From NCBI GenBank assembly GCA_016187945.1, contig JACPIT010000005.1, positions 310,001-374,000 on the forward strand: a DNA stretch of 64,000 nucleotides. Reading direction: 5' to 3'. This DNA is from Opitutia bacterium (GTDB lineage: Bacteria; Verrucomicrobiota; Verrucomicrobiia; Opitutales; Opitutaceae). This document shows, in pieces, positions 52,206 through 60,828 of this stretch. The notes beneath the pieces were generated by a model. The model worked only from the letters and a program-made list of their open reading frames with translations, did no database searches and was not told where the DNA came from. Each line of letters begins with the position of its first letter. Within the stretch, counting starts at the first letter, position 1. Made by a program: the position numbers and the translations under genes.

Positions 52206-53087
52206 ATGACGGAAACACTCACGCTCTTCCTCGCGCCCGCGGCCGCGCTGCTGCTGTTGCTGTTCTACATCAACCTCCGCATCGCATCGCCGTTGCTCGC
52301 CATCCCGATCCGCTGGCTGCGCTGGGTGCTCTTTGCGCTGTTCATGGCGGAGACCAACGCGCGCTTCGACTGGATCGACCGGCCGTTCTGGGTCGTGGCG
52401 GCGACGGCGTTTCTCGTGTGGTTCCTCGCCGAATCCGGTTTCAACTGGCTGCGCGTGTCCGCGATCAGCCTGAGTCCGCTGCCGCTGTTTCCGAAATTCA
52501 CCGCCAACACCAGCGGCGACGAGTGGCCGGTGCAGGAGCGACTGCTGCGCGTGCGCGATTGGCTGCGCGACAACCGCTTCACGCCCGTGCAGGCGCTGAA
52601 AGCTGAAGTCGGCGGAGGCATCTGGCTGCGCGTGTCGGTTTACCAAAGCGCCGATCACACGATGCGCCTGCAGGTGGCGTTCCTGCCACAGGACAGCGGC
52701 GCGATCACCGTCTGCTACAGCCTCTCAACCGAGACGCAGAGCGGCCGACGCTACGTCACCGACAATTTCTTCCTGCCCTTCGGTGGCTTTTATCCGGAGA
52801 ACTGGTTCGTCGACCGCAGCCCGTGGCGACGCGCGTTGCCGAAGTTCGTCGCGTATCACCTCGCGCGTCTCGCCCAGTCCGGCGAGCAGCTCGTGCCGTG
52901 GGAAACCGATCCGCTCGACGACCTCAACCGTCAGCAGCAAGCGATGGAGCAAGTGAACACCGAACTCGGTTTCCTGCTCCCGCACGCCGAGCGCGAGGAG
53001 CACGGCAAGATCACGCCCGAAGGCCGCTTCCGCATCTGGAAAGAGGCGTGGTTGCTCGATTACCTCGGCATCGCCGGGCGCTACTGA
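52206..53087 (+). CDS. Membrane-anchored protein of unknown function
   Basis: 293 residues. Two to three N-terminal membrane helices (LFLAPAAALLLLLFYINLRI, WVLFALFMAETNARFDW, FWVVAATAFLVWFLAESGF). The rest is a soluble cytoplasmic or periplasmic alpha/beta domain (FTPVQALKAEVGGGIWLRVS). No recognised family. Its 3' end overlaps the convergent DUF5069 gene by 7 bp. Confidence 0.75.
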   Translation: MTETLTLFLAPAAALLLLLFYINLRIASPLLAIPIRWLRWVLFALFMAETNARFDWIDRPFWVVAATAFLVWFLAESGFNWLRVSAISLSPLPLFPKFTANTSGDEWPVQERLLRVRDWLRDNRFTPVQALKAEVGGGIWLRVSVYQSADHTMRLQVAFLPQDSGAITVCYSLSTETQSGRRYVTDNFFLPFGGFYPENWFVDRSPWRRALPKFVAYHLARLAQSGEQLVPWETDPLDDLNRQQQAMEQVNTELGFLLPHAEREEHGKITPEGRFRIWKEAWLLDYLGIAGRY

Positions 53088-53557
53088 GGCTGCGCAGCGC
53101 GATCGTCCGCGGCCGGCGCGCGCGGCGCGATCTCGTCCAGGAAACCCTCGTCCCACGCGATGGCGGTGAAACCGCTGTCGACGCGCGGATCGGTGCAGGC
53201 CGCGTAGAGGTGCCGCCGCGCCCACGCGAAGCCCTTCTCTCCCGGGAATCCGGGCTTGCCGATCTGGGGAGCGAGCGCGTTCCACGCCGCGATTTTCTCC
53301 GCTGTGAAAGTGCCGCGCGAAGCGAGCCAGGCCGCCACCGCCGCGTCGTCCGCCGCCGCACCGACTGCGGCGAGCATTTCGTCTTTCGTCAGTGCGAAGT
53401 GCTGGAGAAAAATCCCGTCGATCCCGAATGGGCTGCAGAACGGCGCCTGAAAATCCGCCGGCAGCGCGCCGGCGTGATGCAGCCGGCATTTGTCGATGAA
53501 GCGCGGCAGCCACATGCAGTCGCCGAGCGTATCCGCCGGCCTTCGGAGTTTGGTCAT
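53081..53557 (-). CDS. DUF5069 protein
   Basis: 158 residues from ATG 53557 (MTKLRRPADTLGDCMWLPRF). The upstream extension to 53767 is arginine-rich. Family pattern: MWLPRFIDKCRLHHAG then FGIDGIFLQHFALTKDEM and WLASRGTFTAEKIAAWN. Cytoplasmic. No known activity. Convergent with the membrane protein gene, divergent from the AraC gene. Confidence 0.85.
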   Translation of the reverse strand: MTKLRRPADTLGDCMWLPRFIDKCRLHHAGALPADFQAPFCSPFGIDGIFLQHFALTKDEMLAAVGAAADDAAVAAWLASRGTFTAEKIAAWNALAPQIGKPGFPGEKGFAWARRHLYAACTDPRVDSGFTAIAWDEGFLDEIAPRAPAADDRAAQPQ

Positions 53558-53765
53558 GGCGGCAGCGTAGCGGACGGCGCGGGGCGCGACCTCCCGCTTC
53601 CGCGCAAACGCGTGCCGCAAACGCTCAATCGCGCGGCCCGCCGGACACGCGGCTTCCCCACGCCAGAAAACCCGCTCCAATCCCGACGATGCCGTTTCGA
53701 AATTCCGTTTCCGCTTTTCCCGCCGCGGCCGAGGAGAACGCCGGCTGAGCGCCGGTCGATTTGCC

Positions 53766-54608
53766 ATGGTCTCCGCGACAGGCCCTGCTCAGCGTGACGC
53801 GATGAAGCGCTCGCTCCATGTCCGGCCCGGTCTGGGCCTCGCCCTGCATGTCGTGCAGGAAGGCGGCCGGCCGTTGTGGCGGGTGGCCGTGGAGTTTCCC
53901 TCGCTGATCCTCGTGCGCGCGGGCGTGAAGCACCTGAAGCTCGACGGCGAGGAGATCGTCGCGCGCGAAGGCGAGATGATCGCGCTCTCCGGCGGTTGCG
54001 AGGTCGAGGTCGTCAACACTCCGCCGGCCACCGGCCCCTACCTGGCCGAGAGCCTGTCGATCGATCCCGCGCTGTGTCTCGAGAGCGAGCCGCCCGGCGT
54101 GCGCCTGACGCCCATTGCCGGTGCACGGCGGATCGCGCGACCGCCGGCGTTTCTGCGCGCGGCTTTCGTCCGGGCCTTGGCGGCGTGCGACGAGACCGCA
54201 GGGCCGCCGCCGGCCCTCGCGCGGCACCAGTTGCAGGAAGTCGTGTTGGCGCTCGCGGAGCTCGGCCTGCGTTTCGATCCGAGCCGGCTGAACCGGATAT
54301 CCACGCGCGTGCGGCGGCTCGTCGGTTCCGACGCTCCGCGACGGTGGCGCGTCGATGCGGTGGCGCGCCAGCTCGGCATGAGCGAAGCCACGCTCCGCCG
54401 CCGGCTCGAGCGGGAGGACACGAGCTTCCGGCGCGTCCTGCAAGAGGTGCGCATGGGGCGCGCGCTCGTGCTGCTGCAATCGAGCGAACTGCCGGTCGTG
54501 CAGGTGGCGCTCGAGGTCGGCTACGACAGCGTCTCGCAGTTCTCCGCGCGCTTCCGGCGACATTTCGGGCAGAGCCCGCGGCAACTGCGCGGCCCAGCGC
54601 CGCATTGA
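53766..54608 (+). CDS. AraC-family transcriptional regulator
   Basis: 280 residues. The start may be 53766 or ATG 53802 (MKRSLHVRPGLG), 12 codons later. N-terminal cupin-like sensor (ILVRAGVKHLKLDGEEIVAR). Two-helix AraC DNA-binding domain at the C-terminus: RWRVDAVARQLGMSEATLRR and LPVVQVALEVGYDSVSQFSA with RFRRHFGQSPRQLR. Ligand and targets unknown. The next gene (PEBP-like) is on the same strand and might be a target. Confidence 0.9.
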   Translation: MVSATGPAQRDAMKRSLHVRPGLGLALHVVQEGGRPLWRVAVEFPSLILVRAGVKHLKLDGEEIVAREGEMIALSGGCEVEVVNTPPATGPYLAESLSIDPALCLESEPPGVRLTPIAGARRIARPPAFLRAAFVRALAACDETAGPPPALARHQLQEVVLALAELGLRFDPSRLNRISTRVRRLVGSDAPRRWRVDAVARQLGMSEATLRRRLEREDTSFRRVLQEVRMGRALVLLQSSELPVVQVALEVGYDSVSQFSARFRRHFGQSPRQLRGPAPH

Positions 54609-54679
54609 GCGCGAACGGCCGCTTTCTGAGCGAAGCGGGAGCGCGGTCGAGCGGAGGAACGGGTAAGCTCGCCCCGTCC

Positions 54680-55291
54680 ATGAAAAATTATCCTCGCTCT
54701 CTCGCCGGCTTTTTCGGACGCGCACTCGCCGCGCTCGTCGCCGTCGGCTTCCTCGGATTTTCCTTCGCCGCCAAGGATCTCGCGGCCGGCGGCGAGCCGG
54801 CAGCGGCGGCGTTCCGTCTCTCCAGCGCCGACTTGGCGCCCGGCGGCCGGCTCCCCGAGGCGCAGGTGCTCGACGGCTTCGGCCGCCACGGCGGCAACCG
54901 CTCGCCGCACCTGCGGTGGGAAAACGCCCCGGCGGGAACGCGGAGCTTCGTCGTGACGTTGTTCGATCCCGAAGCTCCGACAGGCTCGGGCTGGTGGCAC
55001 TGGGTCGTGATCGATCTTCCCGCGACGACGCACGAGCTGGCGGCGGGAGCGAGCAAGCGTCCGAGCGCGCTGCCGGCGGGCAGCCGCGAGATGCGCACGG
55101 ATTTCGGCGCGCCCGGCTACGGCGGCGCGGCGCCGCCGGCGGGCGAGACGCACCGCTACATCTTCACCGTGCACGCGCTCGACGTGCCGCGCCTGGACCT
55201 GCCCGACGATGCGAGCGCCGCGATGGTGGGATTTTTTGTCCACCTCCACTCGCTGGGCTCCGCCACGTTGGCGGTGAGCTACGGTCCCTGA
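54680..55291 (+). CDS. YbhB/YbcL-type PEBP (Raf kinase inhibitor-like) protein
   Basis: 203 residues. Signal peptide (ALAALVAVGFLGFSFAA). PEBP core: GGNRSPHLRWENAPAGTRSF, DPEAPTGSGWWHWVVIDLPA with the conserved Asp-Pro-x-x-P and His, and the C-terminal RYIFTVHALDVPRLDLP. Exported. Binds small anionic ligands in characterised relatives. 71 bp downstream of the AraC gene. Confidence 0.88.
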   Translation: MKNYPRSLAGFFGRALAALVAVGFLGFSFAAKDLAAGGEPAAAAFRLSSADLAPGGRLPEAQVLDGFGRHGGNRSPHLRWENAPAGTRSFVVTLFDPEAPTGSGWWHWVVIDLPATTHELAAGASKRPSALPAGSREMRTDFGAPGYGGAAPPAGETHRYIFTVHALDVPRLDLPDDASAAMVGFFVHLHSLGSATLAVSYGP

Positions 55292-55343
55292 ACAACCCTG
55301 CGGGCGCCGCGCGGCGGGCCGCGATCTGCCAACTCCTTTCCCC

Positions 55344-55667
55344 ATGATCCACGTTACCCTCGCCTCCGAGGCCCAGAAAAGAAACTCGTTCGGTGTCGCG
55401 TTCGACCTGCTCGCGACCGGACCGCAGTGCATGATGACCGTGATGCACTACCGCGTCGGCAACCGCATCCCGTTCCACTCGCACCCGAACGAGCAGATCG
55501 GCTACATCCTGTTCGGCCGCACTCGCGTGCTGACGCGGGACGGCGCGCGTGAACTCGGGCCGGGCGACACCTACGCCGTCCCGGCCGGTGTCGAGCACAG
55601 CATCGAAATCCTCGAGGACGCGGACGAGGTGCAGGTGTTCACGCCGCCGCGGCCGGAGTTTCGCTGA
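55344..55667 (+). CDS. Small cupin protein
   Basis: 107 residues. Cupin motif 1 IPFHSHPNEQIGYILFGRTR (His, His, Glu) and motif 2 LGPGDTYAVPAGVEHSIEI (His). Metal-binding and cytoplasmic. Substrate unknown. 52 bp after the PEBP gene on the same strand, so it may be in the same transcript. Confidence 0.85.
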   Translation: MIHVTLASEAQKRNSFGVAFDLLATGPQCMMTVMHYRVGNRIPFHSHPNEQIGYILFGRTRVLTRDGARELGPGDTYAVPAGVEHSIEILEDADEVQVFTPPRPEFR

Positions 55668-55773
55668 CGGGGACGCCAATCCCCCGGCGACGGCGTTTGC
55701 CAAAGCCTCGTGAAACCCGCCGCACCCCTAAAATCGGCTCGTCTCGCCGCGCGTTCGGAATAGCGGTGGGAGC

Positions 55774-56073
55774 ATGACGCTTTTGCTGGCCACCTCCGCA
55801 CTCGAGACCGCGCAGAAGATTCCGCCCGCTACGTGGCTGAAGCTCGGTATCGGCATCGCCGCGTTCGTCATCGCGATCGTCATCCTGCGCAAAGTCGCGC
55901 AGATGAACAAAATCGTGCTCGGCGTCATCGTGTTCGTCGTCGTCTCGATCATGTTTTTCTCGTGGGTCTACAACCGCAACGAGCCCAAGTGGCTGACGCC
56001 GGTCGTGGAAAAGATCGCACCGTTCTTCCCCAGCGCCGGTGCCTACAACAACAAGCAGCAAAAGGCGCCCTGA
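55774..56073 (+). CDS. Small two-helix membrane protein
   Basis: 99 residues with two hydrophobic helices (LGIGIAAFVIAIVILRKVAQ, IVLGVIVFVVVSIMFFSWVY) and a soluble tail ending NNKQQKAP. No domain recognised. Precedes gnd on the same strand, 201 bp away. Confidence 0.7.
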   Translation: MTLLLATSALETAQKIPPATWLKLGIGIAAFVIAIVILRKVAQMNKIVLGVIVFVVVSIMFFSWVYNRNEPKWLTPVVEKIAPFFPSAGAYNNKQQKAP

Positions 56074-56274
56074 CGACAAGTAGGGCCGGTCTGCGACCCG
56101 CCCAAACGCGTCTCCGCTACCGCTCGGTCGCTAAGAACCGATCCCGCCCCCCCGCCGCTCGCGATTCGTTCGCCGGCGAACTTTTTGCCCTCCGGCGCGT
56201 AATAAGCAACGACGTGACCGGCTTTTGATTTGGTCTCGGGCGCGGCCATGGCTAGGTTCGCCGCTCCACATCTT

Positions 56275-57783
56275 ATGGCCAAGACGCACTCTGACATCGG
56301 ACTCATCGGCCTCGCCGTCATGGGTCAGAACCTCGCGCTCAACATCGCCGACCACGGCTTCCAGATCTCGGTCTACAACCGCACCGTCGAGAAGACCGAC
56401 AAGTTCGTCGCCGACAACCCGAACACGCCCGGCGGTCTCGTCGGCACGAAAACTCTCCAGGAGTTCGCCGCGTCGCTCGCGAAACCCCGCAAGGCGATCA
56501 TCCTCGTCCAAGCCGGCAAAGCCACCGACGCCGTCATCGACGGCCTCGTCTCCGTCTTCGAGCCGGGCGACATCATCATCGACGGCGGCAACGCGCTCTG
56601 GACCGACACCATCCGCCGCGAAAAAGCCCTCCGCGAAAAAGGCCTGCGCTTCATCGGCTCCGGCGTGTCCGGCGGCGAAGAAGGCGCGCGCTTCGGCCCG
56701 TCGCTCATGCCCGGCGGCGATCCCGCCGCGTTCAAGGAACTGAAACCGATCTGGGAAGCCGTCGCTGCCAAAGTCGACGCGAAGACCGGCAAGCCCATCC
56801 CCGGCGCCAAGCCCGGCCAGCCCGTCACCGGCGGCGTGCCCTGCACGACCTACATCGGCGAGAACGGCGCGGGCCACTACGTGAAGATGGTCCACAACGG
56901 CATCGAGTATGGCGACATGCAGATGATCTGTGAGGCCTACGCGCTGATGTCCGGCCTCCTCGGCCTCAAGCCCGCCGAACAAGCCGCGATCTTCGCCGAG
57001 TGGAACAAGGGCGCGCTCGACAGCTTCCTCATCGAGATCACCGCCGACATTCTCCAGCAGAAGGATCCGAAGACGAAAAAGAAGGCCTTCGTCGACATCG
57101 TCCTCGACACCGCCGGCCAGAAAGGCACCGGCAAATGGACCTCGGTCAACGCGCTCGACATGGGCGTCGCCGCGCCGACGATCGCCGAGTCCGTGTTCGC
57201 GCGCTGCATCTCCGCCATCAAGGAAGAGCGCGTCGCCGCCTCGAAAATCCTCAAAGGCCCCGCGAAGAAAAATTATCGCGGCTCGAAGAAAGCGCTCATC
57301 CAAGCGATCCACGACGCGCTCTACTGCTCGAAGATTTGCTCCTACGCGCAAGGCTTCCAGCTCATGCGCACCGCGCAGAAGGAATACAACTGGAAGCTCA
57401 ACTTCGGCGAGATCGCCCAGATCTGGCGAGGCGGCTGCATCATCCGCGCCGCGTTCCTCCAGAAGATCACCGAGGCCTACGCGCGCAACCCGGACCTCGC
57501 GAACCTGCTCCTCGACCCGTATTTCAACAAGACGGTGAAGGCCGCGCAGGAAAACTGGCGCAAGGTCGTCTCGCTCGCCGCCGAATACGGCGTGCCGGCT
57601 CCGACGTTCTCGTCCGCCCTCGCTTACTACGACAGCTACCGCTCGGCCCGCCTGCCGGCGAACCTGCTCCAGGCGCAACGCGACTACTTCGGCGCCCACA
57701 CTTACGAGCGCGTCGACCAACCGCGTGGAAAATTCTTCCACGTCGACTGGCCGGAAGCGAAGCGCCCGCAGCTCGAAGCCTGA
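56275..57783 (+). CDS. gnd: 6-phosphogluconate dehydrogenase, decarboxylating
   Basis: 502 residues from ATG 56275 ([20 protein letters not shown]). Two in-frame upstream ATGs (56230, 56248) add residues without homology to the family. NADP-binding [20 protein letters not shown], substrate residues in GGNALWTDT and [20 protein letters not shown], catalytic [19 protein letters not shown]. Oxidises 6-phosphogluconate to ribulose 5-phosphate, CO2 and NADPH in the pentose phosphate pathway. Its stop codon begins a 35-bp repeat and is followed by a terminator. Confidence 0.96.
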   Translation: MAKTHSDIGLIGLAVMGQNLALNIADHGFQISVYNRTVEKTDKFVADNPNTPGGLVGTKTLQEFAASLAKPRKAIILVQAGKATDAVIDGLVSVFEPGDIIIDGGNALWTDTIRREKALREKGLRFIGSGVSGGEEGARFGPSLMPGGDPAAFKELKPIWEAVAAKVDAKTGKPIPGAKPGQPVTGGVPCTTYIGENGAGHYVKMVHNGIEYGDMQMICEAYALMSGLLGLKPAEQAAIFAEWNKGALDSFLIEITADILQQKDPKTKKKAFVDIVLDTAGQKGTGKWTSVNALDMGVAAPTIAESVFARCISAIKEERVAASKILKGPAKKNYRGSKKALIQAIHDALYCSKICSYAQGFQLMRTAQKEYNWKLNFGEIAQIWRGGCIIRAAFLQKITEAYARNPDLANLLLDPYFNKTVKAAQENWRKVVSLAAEYGVPAPTFSSALAYYDSYRSARLPANLLQAQRDYFGAHTYERVDQPRGKFFHVDWPEAKRPQLEA

Positions 57784-57815
57784 GCCTCCACTTGTAGGAG
57801 CCTGCTTGCAGGCGA
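57781..57815 (+). repeat. 35-bp direct repeat, left copy (begins at gnd stop codon)
   Basis: Starts tgagcctcc and contains GTAGGAGCCTGC. Matches 59400-59434 at 30 of 35 positions, which likewise starts at a stop codon, that of the HipA-like gene. The pair brackets the HipA-like cassette. Confidence 0.75.
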
Positions 57816-57825
57816 CCGATTCTCC

Positions 57826-57855
57826 AGCGCGGCCCGAAACGGCTGCGCTTTTTTT
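57826..57855 (+). terminator. Terminator after gnd
   Basis: agcgcggcc/ggctgcgct (one mismatch) with loop cgaaac, then seven T residues. It follows the GTAG repeat, an arrangement repeated after the HipA-like gene. Confidence 0.7.
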
Positions 57856-57889
57856 GCTGCTCAAGTGTCATCCGTCGCTTCCGATCAAT

Positions 57890-57991
57890 TCGACAAAATA
57901 TCTGGACAAAATAGGCACCGATAGCCGCATAAATCGCTGATTGAAAACGACAGTTGTTCTGATAAATCGTCAAAATATCTGGTCAAAACAG
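57890..57991. promoter_or_regulatory. Two 25-bp direct operator-like sites before the HipA-like gene
   Basis: 57890-57914 and 57967-57991 share 22 of 25 bases around caaaatatctgg. The second ends 7 nt before the ATG, over the ribosome-binding site. The segment is AT-rich compared with its surroundings. Autoregulation by the gene's own N-terminal helix-turn-helix is likely (inference). Confidence 0.6.
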
Positions 57992-57998
57992 CGTCCTC

Positions 57999-59402
57999 AT
58001 GCCCCGACCAACTTCCATCGATCCCGCTCAAATTCGCCTGCACTTGCAGGCGGGCGGGCCGGCTGGCGCCCAAGCCTTGGCTGCGGCAACGGGGGTCGAC
58101 CGGCGAACCGTGCTGCGTGCGTTGGCGACGCTCGGCGACGGCATCGAGCAGCTCGGAAAGACCCGCAACACTCGCTACGCCGCCCGCCGCGCGATTCAGC
58201 GTCAGTCGGGTCCTTTAGCGATTTCTCGCATCGGCGCCAACGGCGTCGCCTACCAATGGGCCGCGCTTACGCCGCTGCACGGTGGCTGGAGACTCGAATG
58301 GGCGTCTCCCTCGCTCCATCCCGATTGGGCCGATCAAGTTCACGACCACGCCGGATTTTGCGAGGGCCTACCGTTCTTCGTTGCCGATCTTCGTCCGCAA
58401 GGCTTCCTCGGCCGAGCGATCGCTCGCCAACTACCGACCGCCTTCGGTTTGCCGAGCGACCCACGGAATTGGAGCGACGATGACACTTTGGTCTACCTCC
58501 GAGAATGGGGCTACGATTTGCCAGGCAACTTGGTCCTGGGGTCCAGCGCGACCTCGCGCGCAATCAACGCATCCCGCACCAATCTATTAGCTGTGGGGGA
58601 TCGCGAAAGTCGCTATCCGGGCTTGGCCGAACAAGCCAATGCCGGTGAATCCGTCGGCTCTTCGGTCGAAGGAGAGCAGCCTAAGTTCACGGCGTGGCTG
58701 CACAATCAAGCTGCCGCCAATGCGCGTGGGGTTCTCGTCAAGTTCACCGATCGCCTCGACACTCCGACCGGCCGACGCTGGGCGGACCTGCTTGCGGCCG
58801 AAGCCATCGCGCTGAAGTTGCTCACGTGGTCTTCGCGCGGCGATGCGGAGTCGGCCGCCCCCCAGATTCTCGATTGCGGCGCCCGGCGTTTCTACGAACT
58901 CGAACGCTTCGACCGTGTGGGCACCCACGGCCGCCGCGGCGTCGTGTCGCTGCGCGCGTTGCACGACGCGGGCTTCACCGGCCCCGACACCAACGACTGG
59001 TCGCTCGCCGCCGCCGGGCTGCACGCGGCCGGCTGGATCAGCGATTTCGATCTTCGCGCGGTGCGCCTGCGTGCGCTGTTCGGCCGGTTGATCGGCAACA
59101 CCGACATGCATTTCGGCAACCTGTCCTTCTTCCTCGATCTCGGCCTGCCGCTCGCGCTCGCGCCGACCTACGACATGCTGCCGATGCACTGGGCGCCGCG
59201 CACTGGCGACGCTACGCCCGCGCCGGAATTCGCGCCGCTGGCCCCGATGCCGCAAGAGCTCGATCTCTGGCCTGAAGTCGCGCCTTTGGCCGAGCAGTTC
59301 TGGGCACGTGTCGAAGGCGACGCGCGCGTCTCCGACGGCTTTCGCCCCCACGCCGCCGCGGCGCTTCGCGCCCTGCGCGCATTGCGGACGCGTTTCGGCT
59401 GA
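57999..59402 (+). CDS. HipA-family kinase with N-terminal HTH (YjjJ-like)
   Basis: 467 residues. N-terminal helix-turn-helix (AAATGVDRRTVLRALATLGD) replaces the separate HipB antitoxin. Kinase-fold motifs: G225-EQPK with the ATP-contact Lys229, catalytic loop GNTDMHFGN (D369 acts as catalytic base in the family), and the metal-binding PTYDMLP. HipA kinases phosphorylate tRNA-synthetase-type targets. YjjJ-type single proteins have HTH and kinase in one chain. No partner gene is visible on either side. Flanked by 35-bp direct repeats, with its own operators and terminator, so it looks like a self-contained mobile cassette. Confidence 0.85.
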   Translation: MPRPTSIDPAQIRLHLQAGGPAGAQALAAATGVDRRTVLRALATLGDGIEQLGKTRNTRYAARRAIQRQSGPLAISRIGANGVAYQWAALTPLHGGWRLEWASPSLHPDWADQVHDHAGFCEGLPFFVADLRPQGFLGRAIARQLPTAFGLPSDPRNWSDDDTLVYLREWGYDLPGNLVLGSSATSRAINASRTNLLAVGDRESRYPGLAEQANAGESVGSSVEGEQPKFTAWLHNQAAANARGVLVKFTDRLDTPTGRRWADLLAAEAIALKLLTWSSRGDAESAAPQILDCGARRFYELERFDRVGTHGRRGVVSLRALHDAGFTGPDTNDWSLAAAGLHAAGWISDFDLRAVRLRALFGRLIGNTDMHFGNLSFFLDLGLPLALAPTYDMLPMHWAPRTGDATPAPEFAPLAPMPQELDLWPEVAPLAEQFWARVEGDARVSDGFRPHAAAALRALRALRTRFG

Positions 59403-59434
59403 GCCTCCGATGGTAGGAGCCTGCTCGCGGGCGA
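59400..59434 (+). repeat. 35-bp direct repeat, right copy (begins at HipA-like stop codon)
   Basis: Matches 57781-57815 at 30 of 35 positions. GTAGGAGCC lies 13 nt after the stop codon as in the left copy. Confidence 0.75.
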
Positions 59435-59447
59435 TTCGTTATTCCAT

Positions 59448-59474
59448 GCCGCGCCCGCACCGGGGGCGGCTTTT
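59448..59474 (+). terminator. Terminator after the HipA-like gene
   Basis: gccgcgccc and ggggcggc arms with loop gcacc, then tttt. Confidence 0.6.
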
Positions 59475-59511
59475 CCGAGCGAATTGAGCCGGCGGCAAAC
59501 GAGCATTCGGC

Positions 59512-59907
59512 CTAGCTCCGCTGTGCTGCACGCCACAGGCGAGCCGACCAACGTGTGGCGAGCAACCCTGCGACTGCGCCCACACCCCAGAGATTGTCGT
59601 TCATGTCGCGGGAAAAGATCAGCACCAATCCCGATGCGCGCATCGCTGTCGAAAAACTCGAAACGCAAAACGGAATGAGGAAGAAGCGAGCGATGGGCCA
59701 GAAACCCAGTTTTTGCGGCGAAACGCCGGCATGGTCGGCGTTCGCCAGGAGAATCGCGCCGACGACAACCGCGATTCCCGCGGCGTTCGCCCACGCGTCA
59801 AATGACCCTGGTGGGTGTCGCAAGATCATGATCAGATACCACCCAAAGGCGCTCCATAGCAAAGTGCGCGCTCGATCAAGGCCCGCTAGGTAGGCGACGA
59901 TGCTCAC
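59512..59907 (-). CDS. Small membrane protein in the TIGR04282 cluster
   Basis: 131 residues from GTG 59907, which overlaps the stop of the upstream gene by 4 bp (GTGA). Several hydrophobic segments (LLWSAFGWYLIMILRHPPGS, AGIAVVVGAILLANADHAG, FLIPFCVSSFSTAMRASGLV). No known domain. Coupled translation suggests a link with the glycosyltransferase-like protein. Confidence 0.7.
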   Translation of the reverse strand: MSIVAYLAGLDRARTLLWSAFGWYLIMILRHPPGSFDAWANAAGIAVVVGAILLANADHAGVSPQKLGFWPIARFFLIPFCVSSFSTAMRASGLVLIFSRDMNDNLWGVGAVAGLLATRWSARLWRAAQRS

Positions 59908-60518
59908 GTCCCGGTGAGCGGCTCGCGACGGCTGTCGAGGTAGCGCTGGAGCGTGGGCAGGTCGTCGATATCCAGTCGTTCGCGCAGCAGCGCCACGCTC
60001 AATCTTTGCTCTGCAGCGCGCCGCAGCGTTTCGGCAAGGACGGTCGAGGTGCTCCAATTAATCCCGGTAAACAGACTCGGCGCGGGCGCGCGCAGCCCGA
60101 TGAGGTAGTAGCCGCCGTCGCTCGCCGGCCCGATGACGACCTCGTGCGTCGCAAGCAATCCCACCGCCTCGCGCAAGCAGGCCTCGTCGAGGTCTGGACA
60201 ATCCGCGCCGATGGCGAGCATCGGCCGATAGCCGCGTCGGAAACCGGCGAGAAATGCGTGACTCATCCGCTGCCCGAGGTCGCCGCCGGTCTGCGCGCGA
60301 TAATGACGCTGACCCAGCCACTCGGTCATGTCGGGCTTCGCTCCACGCGGGGCGTAGTGCACTTCAGTGCGCATCTCGTCCGGTATTCGCGCGAGTTGCT
60401 CTTCGCCCATGCGGCGATACAGCGCCGTCGCCTGCTCGTGTCCGATTTCTCGTCCGAGGCGGGTTTTCACCGTGCCGGGGCGGGGTGCCTTGAAGAAGGC
60501 CATTACGAGCGGAGTCAT
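59904..60518 (-). CDS. TIGR04282-type (DUF2064) glycosyltransferase-like protein
   Basis: 204 residues. Nucleotidyl/glycosyltransferase-A pattern: MAFFKAPRPGTVKTRLGREI at the N-terminus, AIGADCPDLD with the metal-binding DCPD, and VVIGPASDGGYYLIGLRAP. Family TIGR04282 occurs in arsenosugar-type biosynthesis clusters with DUF547 and FAD-oxidoreductase genes, as here. The actual product is not proven. It starts 7 nt after the truncated DUF547 gene. Confidence 0.85.
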   Translation of the reverse strand: MTPLVMAFFKAPRPGTVKTRLGREIGHEQATALYRRMGEEQLARIPDEMRTEVHYAPRGAKPDMTEWLGQRHYRAQTGGDLGQRMSHAFLAGFRRGYRPMLAIGADCPDLDEACLREAVGLLATHEVVIGPASDGGYYLIGLRAPAPSLFTGINWSTSTVLAETLRRAAEQRLSVALLRERLDIDDLPTLQRYLDSRREPLTGT

Positions 60519-60525
60519 GGCGAAA

Positions 60526-60825
60526 CTAGAAAAGCTTGCCGAAGAATCCGCGGCGATAATTGCGGCCGCGTTCGCCCTGGTCGTTCAGGCCCCAGTCGTA
60601 GTCGCGGTATTCGACGCTGTAGCGTTGGCTGACGAGGAACCCGCGGTATCGCTCCGGGCCGAACTGCTCGAGCACGCGGCCGAGCGCGCCGCGTTCGACG
60701 AAGTCGGATTTGAACCATTTGAAGATCGGCGAAACGCGTGCGACCTGCGCGGCGGGATCGAACTGGTTGAGATCCTCGCGGCCGAGCCAGGCCCGGAAGG
60801 CGTCGTCGGTTTGTCGCGAGAGATT
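60526..60825 (-). pseudogene. DUF547 gene, C-terminal fragment only
   Basis: About 100 codons that read as the C-terminal end of DUF547: SPIFKWFKSDFVERGALGRV, EQFGPERYRGFLVSQRYSVE and YDWGLNDQGERGRN, ending at a TAG at 60526-60528. An intact protein would need ~150 more residues N-terminally, but upstream (60826 on) the minus strand no longer reads as DUF547, because the oxidoreductase begins on the opposite strand. 7 nt from the TIGR04282 start, so they once formed one operon. Confidence 0.7.
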
Positions 60826-60828
60826 CTC

